Origin: Lachnospiraceae bacterium
GTDB taxonomy: Bacteria; Bacillota; Clostridia; Lachnospirales; Lachnospiraceae
Reading direction: 5' to 3'
DNA length: 36,066 bases
Assembly (NCBI GenBank): GCA_029227035.1
Contig: JAQXZD010000113.1
Coordinates: 1-36,066, forward strand
The notes beneath the pieces are model-generated. The model saw nothing but the letters and a program-made list of their open reading frames with translations. It did not search any database and was not told the origin of the DNA. Positions 13,126-20,353 of the stretch are shown in pieces. The position numbers and the translations under genes were made by a program. How positions within the stretch are numbered: position 1 is the first letter of the stretch; each line of letters begins with the position of its first letter.

Positions 13126-14052
13126 TTAATTTGATTTCAACAAATCCAGCAATCTGATAAAATAATCCGGTAACGGTGCGGAAAATTCCATATACTGTCC
13201 GGTTCGCGGATGAATAAATCCGATAGTTTTGGCATGAAGTGTCTGCCCCTGCAGATTCTTAAAACGGCTGTGTTTTCCGTTTCCGGCATATAAGGTATCC
13301 CCCAGAAGCGGATGTCCGATACTTGCCATATGAACCCGTATCTGATGGGTTCTTCCGGTTTCCAGTTTGAACTGCATGTAAGTATAGTCCTTGAAATGCT
13401 TCAAAACCTTATAGTGGGTAATGGCAGGCTTTCCGTTTTTGACGTTAATCGCCATTTTTTTGCGATCTGTCGGATGTCTTCCGATTGCCCCTTCAACGGT
13501 GCCTTCTTCCTCCTTGACGTTTCCGTATACAATGCCTTCATAGATGCGGTTTACCGTATGATTTTTAATCTGCTCTGCAATATTCAGATGCGCTTCATCG
13601 TTTTTGCAGACAATCAGGGAACCGGTGGTATCCATATCGATCCGATGCACAATACCGGGCCTGATTTCTCCATTGATGCCGCTGAGGGAATCTTTGCAGT
13701 GGTACATCACAGCATTGACCAGTGTACCGGAACTGTGTCCGGCAGACGGATGCACAACCATTCCCTTTGGTTTATTGACAATCAGAACGTCTTCGTCCTC
13801 GTACAGAATGTCAAGAGGAAGGTCTTCCGGCAAAATAGCAGTCTCCACCGCATCCGGGATAATAATGGATACGAGATCGTTCTCACGGATGGGATAACTT
13901 GCCTTTTGGCATTTGTCGTTTACAGATACCTGTTGGTTTTTAATCAGTTTTTGGATAAAAGAACGGGAAAAATCAGGATAAACGGTACTCAGATACCGGT
14001 CTAAGCGCTCTCCCTCCTGTTCTCTTTGCACTTCAAATGTTTCGGTTTGCAT
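13126..14052 (-). CDS. rluD: RluA-family 23S rRNA pseudouridine synthase (RluD-like)
   Basis: The product is a 308-residue protein. An N-terminal S4 RNA-binding domain (about 14-70) is followed by the RluA catalytic domain with HRIDMDTTG, in which Asp139 is the catalytic residue. The family segments NKPKGMVVHPSAGH and GRTHQIRVHMA are also present. Such enzymes turn uridines in helix 69 of 23S rRNA into pseudouridine; the exact sites cannot be assigned. It starts 6 bases after lspA and is the last gene of the minus-strand operon that begins at 18093. Confidence 0.94.
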   Translation of the reverse strand: MQTETFEVQREQEGERLDRYLSTVYPDFSRSFIQKLIKNQQVSVNDKCQKASYPIRENDLVSIIIPDAVETAILPEDLPLDILYEDEDVLIVNKPKGMVVHPSAGHSSGTLVNAVMYHCKDSLSGINGEIRPGIVHRIDMDTTGSLIVCKNDEAHLNIAEQIKNHTVNRIYEGIVYGNVKEEEGTVEGAIGRHPTDRKKMAINVKNGKPAITHYKVLKHFKDYTYMQFKLETGRTHQIRVHMASIGHPLLGDTLYAGNGKHSRFKNLQGQTLHAKTIGFIHPRTGQYMEFSAPLPDYFIRLLDLLKSN

Positions 14053-14058
14053 GGTCTA

Positions 14059-14664
14059 TCACATATCTTTCTTTGCTTTTTTGTCTGTTTTGGGTGGAAA
14101 AACGGATTCAAAATCCTGTTCCTTGTACAGAAAAAGAACCGAAATGATCAATAAGGCCGCAGAAAGTGTCACATAAATATCCGCAACATTAAATATCGGA
14201 AAATTAATCAGCTTGAAATAAAAGAAATCCACTACATACTGATACATTAACCGGTCAATCAGATTCCCGATGGCTCCGGCAAAAAAGCCGATTACTACGC
14301 AGTTGAGTGGCAGCCAGTGACGATTCCACGGAAGTCTACAATAAAAAATGCTTAAAAGTATCAGTACAATAATTGTTAATACGGCAAAAAATATCATTTT
14401 AGCGGTCAAAAGTGCATCAGGATGTGCATTAAAGTACGAAAAATGAAAGATTTTATGCAAAAAGGAAATCGGATCAAAGCTGAATGCAGCGCTTTGATTT
14501 TCCAGATATCTCAGTTCAAAGACTCCATCGATAATGGAAAAAGGTTCCTGCCCTTTCAGCCGGGCGACTGCCAGATATTTGGTTATCTGATCCAGAAAAG
14601 TCAGTACAAGGACTGCTATTCCGCTGAGAATCAAGGTCTTTGTGGATTTTTTGCATTTTTTCAT
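14059..14664 (-). CDS. lspA: Lipoprotein signal peptidase II
   Basis: The 201-residue membrane protease cuts the signal peptide of diacylated prolipoproteins at the membrane. The catalytic aspartates are D146 (VVDFF) and D162 (NVADIY). Also conserved are FLDQITKYL, the Asn-Ser-Ala-Ala-Phe (NQSAAF) and GAIGNLIDR. Four hydrophobic segments are visible. It is longer than the usual 150-170 residues because of an insert at about 63-90 and a charged tail after 182. The start is set at ATG 14664 (AGAAAGGA upstream); ATG 14688 overlaps the ylmH stop. A likely substrate, the DacA-like lipoprotein, is encoded at 18995. Confidence 0.94.
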   Translation of the reverse strand: MKKCKKSTKTLILSGIAVLVLTFLDQITKYLAVARLKGQEPFSIIDGVFELRYLENQSAAFSFDPISFLHKIFHFSYFNAHPDALLTAKMIFFAVLTIIVLILLSIFYCRLPWNRHWLPLNCVVIGFFAGAIGNLIDRLMYQYVVDFFYFKLINFPIFNVADIYVTLSAALLIISVLFLYKEQDFESVFPPKTDKKAKKDM

Positions 14665-14680
14665 GTTGAATAAATCCTTT

Positions 14681-15433
14681 CTATACATACATCAGAAAGC
14701 GAACACGCAATTTTCCCTTTTTGCTGAAAGTGTGGTCGGTTTCAAAGATAAAACGTCCTTTTCCGCGAACCGAAACAATAGCGCCGGGCTCGCAGGACTG
14801 ATTGCAGTTTGTGATACATTTTCCGTTTATGAATACTTTTTCCGAGGAAAGATATTCAGAAGCTTCCGAACGCGACAGATGATAGGCTTTTGCAACAATG
14901 GCATCAATACGGTTTGAGGCAATCATTTCCGTCTGTTCTTTAAATTGCGGAGTTACCTCAAGGGACTGTGTCCTATCCAGCTTTTCCAAACGCATCATGG
15001 TATGTCGGATCTGCGTGAGATTTTCCATGATAAAATCACAGATGATATCTTCACAAAAGATAATATACTTTGTTTCAAGACAGACGATATCGCCAATTTT
15101 GCTTCTGTCTATTCCCAGATGCATCAAGGCACCCAGTACATCCCGGTGCGTAAGCTTTTCCGCATATTTGGGATACTGGGGAACCGCACAGATGGCGGTA
15201 AGAGGAAAATCCCATTCATAACAAAGAGCATCAGGGATGAATGCAACCATCTGACGCTCAGCACCCTCATAGCCGCCGGAACACTTTGTAGAGGTATAGA
15301 GTTCACAGGCAATACCATGAAAAATATTTTGTTCATTCAGATTTAGGAAACCGCTAAAAGTCACGATTCCTTTGTACTCTGCCTGTCTGGATAAATCCAG
15401 CAGACGTTTCTTACATAATTCCTGTTCGTTCAT
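14681..15433 (-). CDS. ylmH: YlmH-type S4-domain RNA-binding protein
   Basis: This 250-residue protein has the YlmH layout. A first domain of about 165 residues (ITFSGFLNLNEQ-like region, HRDVLGALMHLGIDRSKIGDI) is followed by a C-terminal S4 domain (about 175-245) with RIDAIVAKAYHLSRSEA and GAIVSVRGKGRF. YlmH is encoded with sepF in most Firmicutes. Bacillus homologues bind RNA and have been linked to rescue of stalled 50S-peptidyl-tRNA complexes. The stop TAG at 14681 lies just before the lspA ribosome site. Confidence 0.9.
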   Translation of the reverse strand: MNEQELCKKRLLDLSRQAEYKGIVTFSGFLNLNEQNIFHGIACELYTSTKCSGGYEGAERQMVAFIPDALCYEWDFPLTAICAVPQYPKYAEKLTHRDVLGALMHLGIDRSKIGDIVCLETKYIIFCEDIICDFIMENLTQIRHTMMRLEKLDRTQSLEVTPQFKEQTEMIASNRIDAIVAKAYHLSRSEASEYLSSEKVFINGKCITNCNQSCEPGAIVSVRGKGRFIFETDHTFSKKGKLRVRFLMYV

Positions 15434-15439
15434 AATAAA

Positions 15440-15973
15440 TTAACTGTTATATCCGATGTCAAAAGATTCCATTAAATCCTGAATGTCACCGGAGATATCG
15501 ACACCGTTTGGTGTGGCAAGGAAAATATAATTGGAAATCTTCTGCAGATTGCCTCTCATGGCAAAGGTTGCTCCGGAGGTGAAATCAATGATTCTCTGTG
15601 CAATATCAATGCTCAGCCCTTCCATATTGATTACGACAGTCCGTCCGTTCAGTAAGGTGTCCACAATCTCTATTTCGTCTTCTATTGCGGTTGGTTTAAT
15701 CACACATACTTCCATACCCAGTTGTACCTGCTTTCTATTCTTGGAAATTGGAGTAATCTTATTTTGCTGCTTTTGTGGTTTTTCCTTAAAATCAAAGGTT
15801 TCCGTGCGTTCCTGTTCCTCTTTGCGGCGTTCTTTCCGGGAAGGCTTTTTCTCCTTAGGCTCTTTTTCCGGTTCCTCATCCTCATCGTATTCGTATTCGT
15901 CGTTATCGAATTCGTAATCATAATCCTCGTCATTTAAACGCATAATATCCAGGAATTTATCAATTACACTCAT
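15440..15973 (-). CDS. sepF: Cell division protein SepF
   Basis: SepF is a cytoplasmic FtsZ partner that bundles FtsZ filaments and tethers them to the membrane. The 177-residue product has an N-terminal membrane-binding helix (MSVIDKFLDIMRL), a strongly acidic linker (about 15-45, mostly Asp, Glu and Tyr), a basic segment (about 50-75) and the SepF fold (about 88-170, EVCVIKPTAIEDEIEI, NGRTVVINMEGL, FTSGATFAMRG, IFLATPNGVDIS). The Shine-Dalgarno AAGGTGG is good. It is flanked by yggS and ylmH, the order typical of Firmicutes. Confidence 0.96.
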   Translation of the reverse strand: MSVIDKFLDIMRLNDEDYDYEFDNDEYEYDEDEEPEKEPKEKKPSRKERRKEEQERTETFDFKEKPQKQQNKITPISKNRKQVQLGMEVCVIKPTAIEDEIEIVDTLLNGRTVVINMEGLSIDIAQRIIDFTSGATFAMRGNLQKISNYIFLATPNGVDISGDIQDLMESFDIGYNS

Positions 15974-15992
15974 GTTTTACCACCTTATATTT

Positions 15993-16688
15993 TTAAATAT
16001 TGTAATTTCTTTCGCCGAAGATACCGGTTCCCACACGAACCATGGTTGCGCCCTCTTCGATTGCAACCATATAGTCACCGGTCATCCCCATGGACAAAAT
16101 GTCCATACTTACATTATCTATGTTTTGCGCTTTGATGTCAACAGATAATTGGCGTATCTGTCGGAAGTACTCCCGATTGTCCTCCGGATTTTCCACAAAC
16201 GGAGCGATGGTCATAAGTCCTTCTATGTGAAGATGCGGAAGCTCTGCAATCTGGCGAATCAGTTCCATGGTTTCTTCTTTGCGGATGCCGAATTTGCTCT
16301 CTTCTTCGGCAATATTTACTTCCACAAGGATGGAGACCGTCACATCCTTTTTGGCAGCCTGTTTTTCAATTTCTTTTGCAAGATGCAGGCTGTCTACAGA
16401 GTGAATCAGAGCTGTCTTGCCCACGATATATTTTACTTTGTTGGTCTGAAGATGACCAATCATGTGCCAGCGGATATCATCCGGCAGGACTTCTATCTTA
16501 TCACACATCTCCTGCACTTTATTTTCGCCGAAATCCCGGATATTTTGGTCATATATTGTCTGCAGCATCTCGACCGGTTTGGTTTTGCTGACGGCAATCA
16601 GGGTGATCTCATCCCGGTTTCTGCCCGCTTTTTCACAGGCCTTTGCAATATTTTCTTCTACGTTTTTCAGATTATCGATCAGTTCCAT
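15993..16688 (-). CDS. yggS: YggS-family PLP homeostasis protein
   Basis: This 231-residue protein of the YggS/PLPBP family binds pyridoxal 5'-phosphate on Lys35 (LIAVSKTKP). It has the alanine-racemase-like barrel segments DFGENKVQE, WHMIGHLQTNK, VEVNIAEEESKFG and the C-terminal SMGMTGDYMVAIEEGATMVRVGTGIFG. It keeps PLP and amino-acid pools balanced and has no racemase activity. The start is placed at ATG 16688 (MELIDNL) with GAGAGG upstream; a TTG at 16715 in the same frame would overlap the upstream gene. Confidence 0.93.
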   Translation of the reverse strand: MELIDNLKNVEENIAKACEKAGRNRDEITLIAVSKTKPVEMLQTIYDQNIRDFGENKVQEMCDKIEVLPDDIRWHMIGHLQTNKVKYIVGKTALIHSVDSLHLAKEIEKQAAKKDVTVSILVEVNIAEEESKFGIRKEETMELIRQIAELPHLHIEGLMTIAPFVENPEDNREYFRQIRQLSVDIKAQNIDNVSMDILSMGMTGDYMVAIEEGATMVRVGTGIFGERNYNI

Positions 16689-16704
16689 TTTTTTGTTCCT
16701 CTCT

Positions 16705-18093
16705 TTATTTGACAACTAACTGGTTTTCTTTTACTTTGCTGCCGTCCAGGGCGATATGGTCATATAACGCCACGCCGTAGGCGGTCTTCGTCCGAACAAT
16801 CGCATAATTTTCATTTTGCGACAGGATATCAATCTGTTTGAATACGGCATAGCCTTTGTTGATGTTATATACGCCGGCAAGTTCATCTACATCCTTTCCT
16901 ACCGTATACGTTGTGGAATTGCTTCCAACGATAACATCTCCGGCAGCCACCGATTCATCATCCACATAATAGGAAGTATCGCTTTCGTAATAAATGGTTG
17001 GCTGAACCATCTCCACATTGGAGGTATCACCGGCTTTGGTTTCCACCAGAAGACTCAGCTCGGAGGAATCTCCGCCCTTGGTAAAATAGGACTTTGGAAT
17101 GGTATAAAATTCCTTGCTGGTAATGGCAGTATTTGGTATTTTAAGTCCGCTCTCTTCGGACACCACCAGTTCCACATCCACAAAACGGTCATTGACATAT
17201 CGAAGCATTGCCGTTTTCAGGGAAAGATTCAGATAAAAACTTCCATCTTTTTTTAACAGGGAAAAAGGAACAGTCAGTGAAAAATCGTCTTTGCAGAAAC
17301 GGATTTTTACATAGGAATCTTCACTAAGCTGTTTTGCAAGCTCGTCCGATACCGGAAAAATAATATTCCAGTTCTCACTGTTAATCAATTTATAAGCCGC
17401 ATCATCCGCCTGAACCTCTGCGGCATTCTCCAGGATGGTCTTGCTGTAACCTGTCGTGGAAAAATCTTCCTTGGAAAAAGTGTCAAGGCTGACATCTTCA
17501 TAGCCGTCGGTATAATAGACAACAATACCGGGAGACTCCGGTTTCTTCTTGTAAAAGGTATTATTCTTTACCGCCGAATGTACCACGTCCTTCAGTTCCC
17601 CCAGCGCATTGGTGCTTAAGGACTGGGATAGCTGGGCATTCAGCTCATTCTTAAAGGCAGATACCGAAGAAAAATTGTTTGAATCATAAGAATTCCGGAA
17701 AGAATCAAGCTGCTCCGAGATGTCGGAGAGAGTTTCCGTATCCAGTCTGGTTCCGTCAGTGGCGGCAGAGGTGATTTTTTTGGATAATTCACCACTTGTG
17801 TCAATGGAATATATTACATCATTGACAGAAGCCTTTCCGCCGTTTTTCATATAATAGTTGATATAACCGCTCTGCCCTGCATAAACAACCGTTTCATCCC
17901 GCAGAATCATGCCGTGATATACATGATTGGCAGCAATTGTTCCCTGACTGACTTCATACTCTGCAACAGTATCCGAAGTCAGGTATTCAAATATGTTAAA
18001 TGCAACGTAAATGATAATAATCAGAAAAATCACAACTCCGATATTCAGATTAAAGCCGCGATGCATCTTGATTACTTTTTGTTTCTGTGCCAA
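16705..18093 (-). CDS. HlyD-like membrane-anchored adaptor protein
   Basis: The product is about 462 residues with a single N-terminal membrane segment (about 17-37, FNLNIGVVIFLIIIIYVAFN) and a large extracytoplasmic part. The part after the anchor (EYEVSQGTIAANHVYHGMILRDETVVYAGQSGY) is the barrel-sandwich start seen in HlyD-type adaptors, followed by a helical stretch (about 95-165) and beta-rich segments. This family is often found with yggS-sepF in Clostridia, and no ABC or MFS partner is encoded here, so a division or envelope role is as likely as export. The start is taken as TTG 18093, six bases after GAGGTGG; the ATG at 18108 overlaps that ribosome site and ATG 18066 is a third choice. 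It is the first gene of the operon that runs to rluD. Confidence 0.72.
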   Translation of the reverse strand: MAQKQKVIKMHRGFNLNIGVVIFLIIIIYVAFNIFEYLTSDTVAEYEVSQGTIAANHVYHGMILRDETVVYAGQSGYINYYMKNGGKASVNDVIYSIDTSGELSKKITSAATDGTRLDTETLSDISEQLDSFRNSYDSNNFSSVSAFKNELNAQLSQSLSTNALGELKDVVHSAVKNNTFYKKKPESPGIVVYYTDGYEDVSLDTFSKEDFSTTGYSKTILENAAEVQADDAAYKLINSENWNIIFPVSDELAKQLSEDSYVKIRFCKDDFSLTVPFSLLKKDGSFYLNLSLKTAMLRYVNDRFVDVELVVSEESGLKIPNTAITSKEFYTIPKSYFTKGGDSSELSLLVETKAGDTSNVEMVQPTIYYESDTSYYVDDESVAAGDVIVGSNSTTYTVGKDVDELAGVYNINKGYAVFKQIDILSQNENYAIVRTKTAYGVALYDHIALDGSKVKENQLVVK

Positions 18094-18139
18094 AAAAATC
18101 CACCTCATTTAGAATACTTCAAGCTTTTACAACATCTTT

Positions 18140-18168
18140 ATCTTAACATTTCTGATAAATAAATACAA
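18140..18168 (-). promoter_or_regulatory. Promoter for the HlyD-like/yggS/sepF operon
   Basis: On the minus strand, TTGTAT (18168-18163), a 17-base spacer and TAAGAT (18145-18140) lie 47 bases before the TTG start. It diverges from the DUF378 gene. Confidence 0.55.
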
Positions 18169-18181
18169 TAAGATGTAAAAT

Positions 18182-18210
18182 GTATATTTTATTCGTTTTT
18201 TGGGAAAATA
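18182..18210 (+). promoter_or_regulatory. Possible sporulation-type (sigma-F/G-like) promoter for the DUF378 gene
   Basis: GTATA (18182-18186), exactly 15 bases, then GGGAAAATA (18202-18210). This resembles the Bacillus sigma-F pattern GYWTA-N15-GGNRANANTR with one mismatch. No good vegetative promoter is visible here. It is a short, degenerate match, so weak on its own. Confidence 0.35.
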
Positions 18211-18241
18211 GATAAAGTAAATTAACTCGGAGGTGAATGCT

Positions 18242-18448
18242 ATGAGATGGCTGGATAATTGTCTGTTGACATTGGCAATCATTGGCTGTATTGTCTGGGG
18301 ACTGATTGGCTTTTTCCAATTCAATCTGGTTTCTTTTATTTTTGGAAACGGAAGCTGGCTGACACGCATTATTTATGCGCTGGTCGGATTGAGTGGTCTG
18401 TATATGATCAGTTTCTATGGAAGAATACAGTCTTCTATGGAAGATTAA
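18242..18448 (+). CDS. Small DUF378 membrane protein
   Basis: This 68-residue protein has two hydrophobic helices, about 8-28 and 40-58. The segments LAIIGCIVWGLIGFF and RIIYALVGLSGLYMI with an intervening GNGSW are typical of DUF378 (YuzA-like) proteins, whose function is unknown. The start is ATG 18242 with a strong GGAGGTGA five bases upstream; the GTG at 18233 lies inside that site. It is monocistronic and ends at a convergent terminator. It resembles a structural or stress membrane peptide more than an enzyme. Confidence 0.85.
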   Translation: MRWLDNCLLTLAIIGCIVWGLIGFFQFNLVSFIFGNGSWLTRIIYALVGLSGLYMISFYGRIQSSMED

Positions 18449-18451
18449 ATA

Positions 18452-18474
18452 AGAGGGTTGCAATGCAACCCTCT
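18452..18474. terminator. Bidirectional terminator between DUF378 and P-loop genes
   Basis: AGAGGGTTGCA (18452-18462) and TGCAACCCTCT (18464-18474) are perfect 11-bp complements separated by one base. It lies 3 bases after one stop and 9 bases after the other. T-tracts are poor on both sides (better on the minus strand, CTTATTTA). Confidence 0.75.
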
Positions 18475-18483
18475 GAATATTCA

Positions 18484-18906
18484 TTATAAAGACAAAATAA
18501 CCTTTGCTTTTGCACACTCTGGAAGATCTGCCTTGTTTTTGGAAATGCTGAGAATAAAGCAAACCTTGTATTTCTCACTGATGACATCCAGCTTTTCGAT
18601 TGCTTTTAAGATGTCGGCATCGGATTCAATGGATGCAATTGTAAGAAAACTGTCAAGATAAATCTCTTCCAGATCATGATCCTGTGAAACAATACCACAT
18701 ACAAAACCTAAGAATTCATCACAATTATCAATCGGATAATCCATTACATTAATCAGACGAACTTTATTATTCAATTCATACATATGTTTCTGGCTTTTGT
18801 CCAGATATACAACATTACCGGAAGCTGTCGCAACCGAATTATTTACTTTGTCCAAAAGTTCTTTTGTTTTCCCTTTTCCTGTTTCACCGCATATGATTTC
18901 AAGCAT
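18484..18906 (-). CDS. Small P-loop protein of unknown function
   Basis: The protein has 140 residues with an N-terminal Walker A GETGKGKT at 7-14. A Walker B-like strand (LEEIYLDSFL, about 79-88) and a second strand VCFILSIS (about 114-121) follow, so it looks like a minimal AAA- or RecA-like nucleotide-binding fold. No membrane segment or DNA-binding domain is visible. Similar small clostridial proteins are sometimes labelled as twitching-motility ATPases on the strength of the P-loop alone; I would not accept that name. It has its own strong promoter and AGGAGG Shine-Dalgarno. Function is unknown. Confidence 0.75.
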   Translation of the reverse strand: MLEIICGETGKGKTKELLDKVNNSVATASGNVVYLDKSQKHMYELNNKVRLINVMDYPIDNCDEFLGFVCGIVSQDHDLEEIYLDSFLTIASIESDADILKAIEKLDVISEKYKVCFILSISKNKADLPECAKAKVILSL

Positions 18907-18962
18907 GGCACATCCTCCTGAATACTATATTTTGTAACAAACAAAAACATCTCCTAATTGCA

Positions 18963-18991
18963 ATTATAATATACTTATATCGGAAATACAA
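18963..18991 (-). promoter_or_regulatory. Promoter for the small P-loop gene
   Basis: On the minus strand, TTGTAT (18991-18986), a 17-base spacer and TATAAT (18968-18963). It starts only 4 bases after the stop of the DacA-like gene, with no terminator in between, so read-through from the long upstream operon is also possible. Confidence 0.75.
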
Positions 18992-18994
18992 TCA

Positions 18995-19963
18995 CTATTT
19001 GGCAAAGGTTTTCAAAATCTGATTCATCAGTGAATACATATTGGAACGACCGTCTGATTTAAAGACGATACTGATGATGTCTTCGCCCTTTTTGTTGGTG
19101 GAATACAGTACCAGACAGTAACCGGCAGCATTGGTTGTTCCGGTCTTGCCGCCAACCACCTGAATTCCTTTAGGCGCCTCCACGCCTCCGGAAAGGTATT
19201 GATTGGTGTTATTCCAGGTCTTCGTCACGGTGTTGCCGTTTGCATCCTGATATGAGGCCTCATAGGAGTCTGTATGTATGATATCAACAAATTCCTTTTG
19301 CTGAATCGCCTCCTGAAAAATGAGATACATGTCATAGACGGTGGTATAATGCTCTTCATCCGGCAGACCGTTGGCATTGACAAAATGACTTCCGGTGGCA
19401 CCGAGCTTCAAAGCCTCCTTGTTCATTTGTTTTGCGAATTCGTCCGTGGAACCGGAGTAATATTCCGCCAGAACATTGGCGGCATCATTTCCGCTTACCA
19501 GCATCAGACCGTATAAAAGATCCCGCACGGTCAGGACGTCTCCGGCCTGTATGCCGCACTTTGAGGAATCTGCCATATTGGCAACTGCCTCGGCACTTAC
19601 CGTCACCTTGTCATCCAGATTGCAATGTTTGATGATGATATATGCGGTCAGAATTTTGGTGGTGCTGGCCGGATACATCTTGTTAAACAGGTTCTGGCTG
19701 TACATCACTTCCTGTCTGTCAAGATTGAATACACCGGCAGCCTGCGCGTATTCGGAGTTCACCTGATCGGTTCCGAAATTCATCTGTTCGGTTACGCAAA
19801 GATTTTTGGCAAAAAGCTGCCCTGTCAAAGCTCCGCTGTTCTCCTGGAGAGAATACGGATTTTCTATTACCTCGGTTTCTTTCCCACATCCGCCGATAAA
19901 AAGAGCTGCTATGCAAAAAAGGCATAGCAGTGCGGATTTCCTTCTTCTACTTGTACATTTCAC
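18995..19963 (-). CDS. dacA: D-alanyl-D-alanine carboxypeptidase, lipoprotein form
   Basis: This 322-residue S11-family (low-molecular-weight PBP) enzyme trims the last D-Ala from peptidoglycan stems outside the cell. The catalytic motifs are STTK (Ser100, Lys103), SGN (157-159) and KTG (273-275). The N-terminus is a lipoprotein signal (basic RRRK, hydrophobic core, FIGGC with Cys26). The C-terminal PBP5-type beta domain and amphipathic anchor are missing; the protein ends soon after the catalytic domain. Lipid anchoring thus seems to replace the usual C-terminal anchor. It starts at GTG 19963 inside mgsA (17-base overlap, AGAGGAGA upstream). It is the last gene of the long minus-strand operon. 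Confidence 0.92.
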   Translation of the reverse strand: MKCTSRRRKSALLCLFCIAALFIGGCGKETEVIENPYSLQENSGALTGQLFAKNLCVTEQMNFGTDQVNSEYAQAAGVFNLDRQEVMYSQNLFNKMYPASTTKILTAYIIIKHCNLDDKVTVSAEAVANMADSSKCGIQAGDVLTVRDLLYGLMLVSGNDAANVLAEYYSGSTDEFAKQMNKEALKLGATGSHFVNANGLPDEEHYTTVYDMYLIFQEAIQQKEFVDIIHTDSYEASYQDANGNTVTKTWNNTNQYLSGGVEAPKGIQVVGGKTGTTNAAGYCLVLYSTNKKGEDIISIVFKSDGRSNMYSLMNQILKTFAK

Positions 19964-20342
19964 GCCAGTCCAAATCTCCTCTGTCCAAAGATTTAATCAA
20001 AAGCTCTGCGGTGGCCAGATTGGTGGCCAGCGGAATGTTGTGCTCGTCGCAGAGCCGTACAATGCTGTTTACGTCAGGTTCATGTGATTTTGGACGCAAC
20101 GGATCCCTGAGAAATATCACAAGGTCAATCTCGTTATGTTCAATCTGGGCTCCAAGCTGCTGGGAACCGCCCAGATGTCCTGCCAGATATTTGTGAATCT
20201 GGAGATTGGCTACCTCTTCAATCAGGCGTCCGGTGGTACCGGTGGCATAAAGTTCGTTTTTTGCCAGAATGCCACGGTATGCGATACAAAAATTCTGCAT
20301 CAGTTTCTTTTTTGAATCATGTGCTACTAGTCCAATATTCAT
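19947..20342 (-). CDS. mgsA: Methylglyoxal synthase
   Basis: The 131-residue enzyme turns dihydroxyacetone phosphate into methylglyoxal plus phosphate, a glycolytic bypass. The diagnostic segments are NIGLVAHDSKK, the phosphate-binding TGTTGRLI (34-41), HLGGSQQLGA (56-65) and FLRDPL with Asp80. The length is normal. The Shine-Dalgarno GGGGGAA is good. Its place after rodA in a cell-shape cluster is common in Clostridia and may just reflect operon history. Confidence 0.97.
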   Translation of the reverse strand: MNIGLVAHDSKKKLMQNFCIAYRGILAKNELYATGTTGRLIEEVANLQIHKYLAGHLGGSQQLGAQIEHNEIDLVIFLRDPLRPKSHEPDVNSIVRLCDEHNIPLATNLATAELLIKSLDRGDLDWREMYK

Positions 20343-20353
20343 AGATATTCCCC

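Noticed and set aside
13312-14004. Plus-strand open frame of 230 codons
   Set aside because: It is antisense to rluD and has no start signal.
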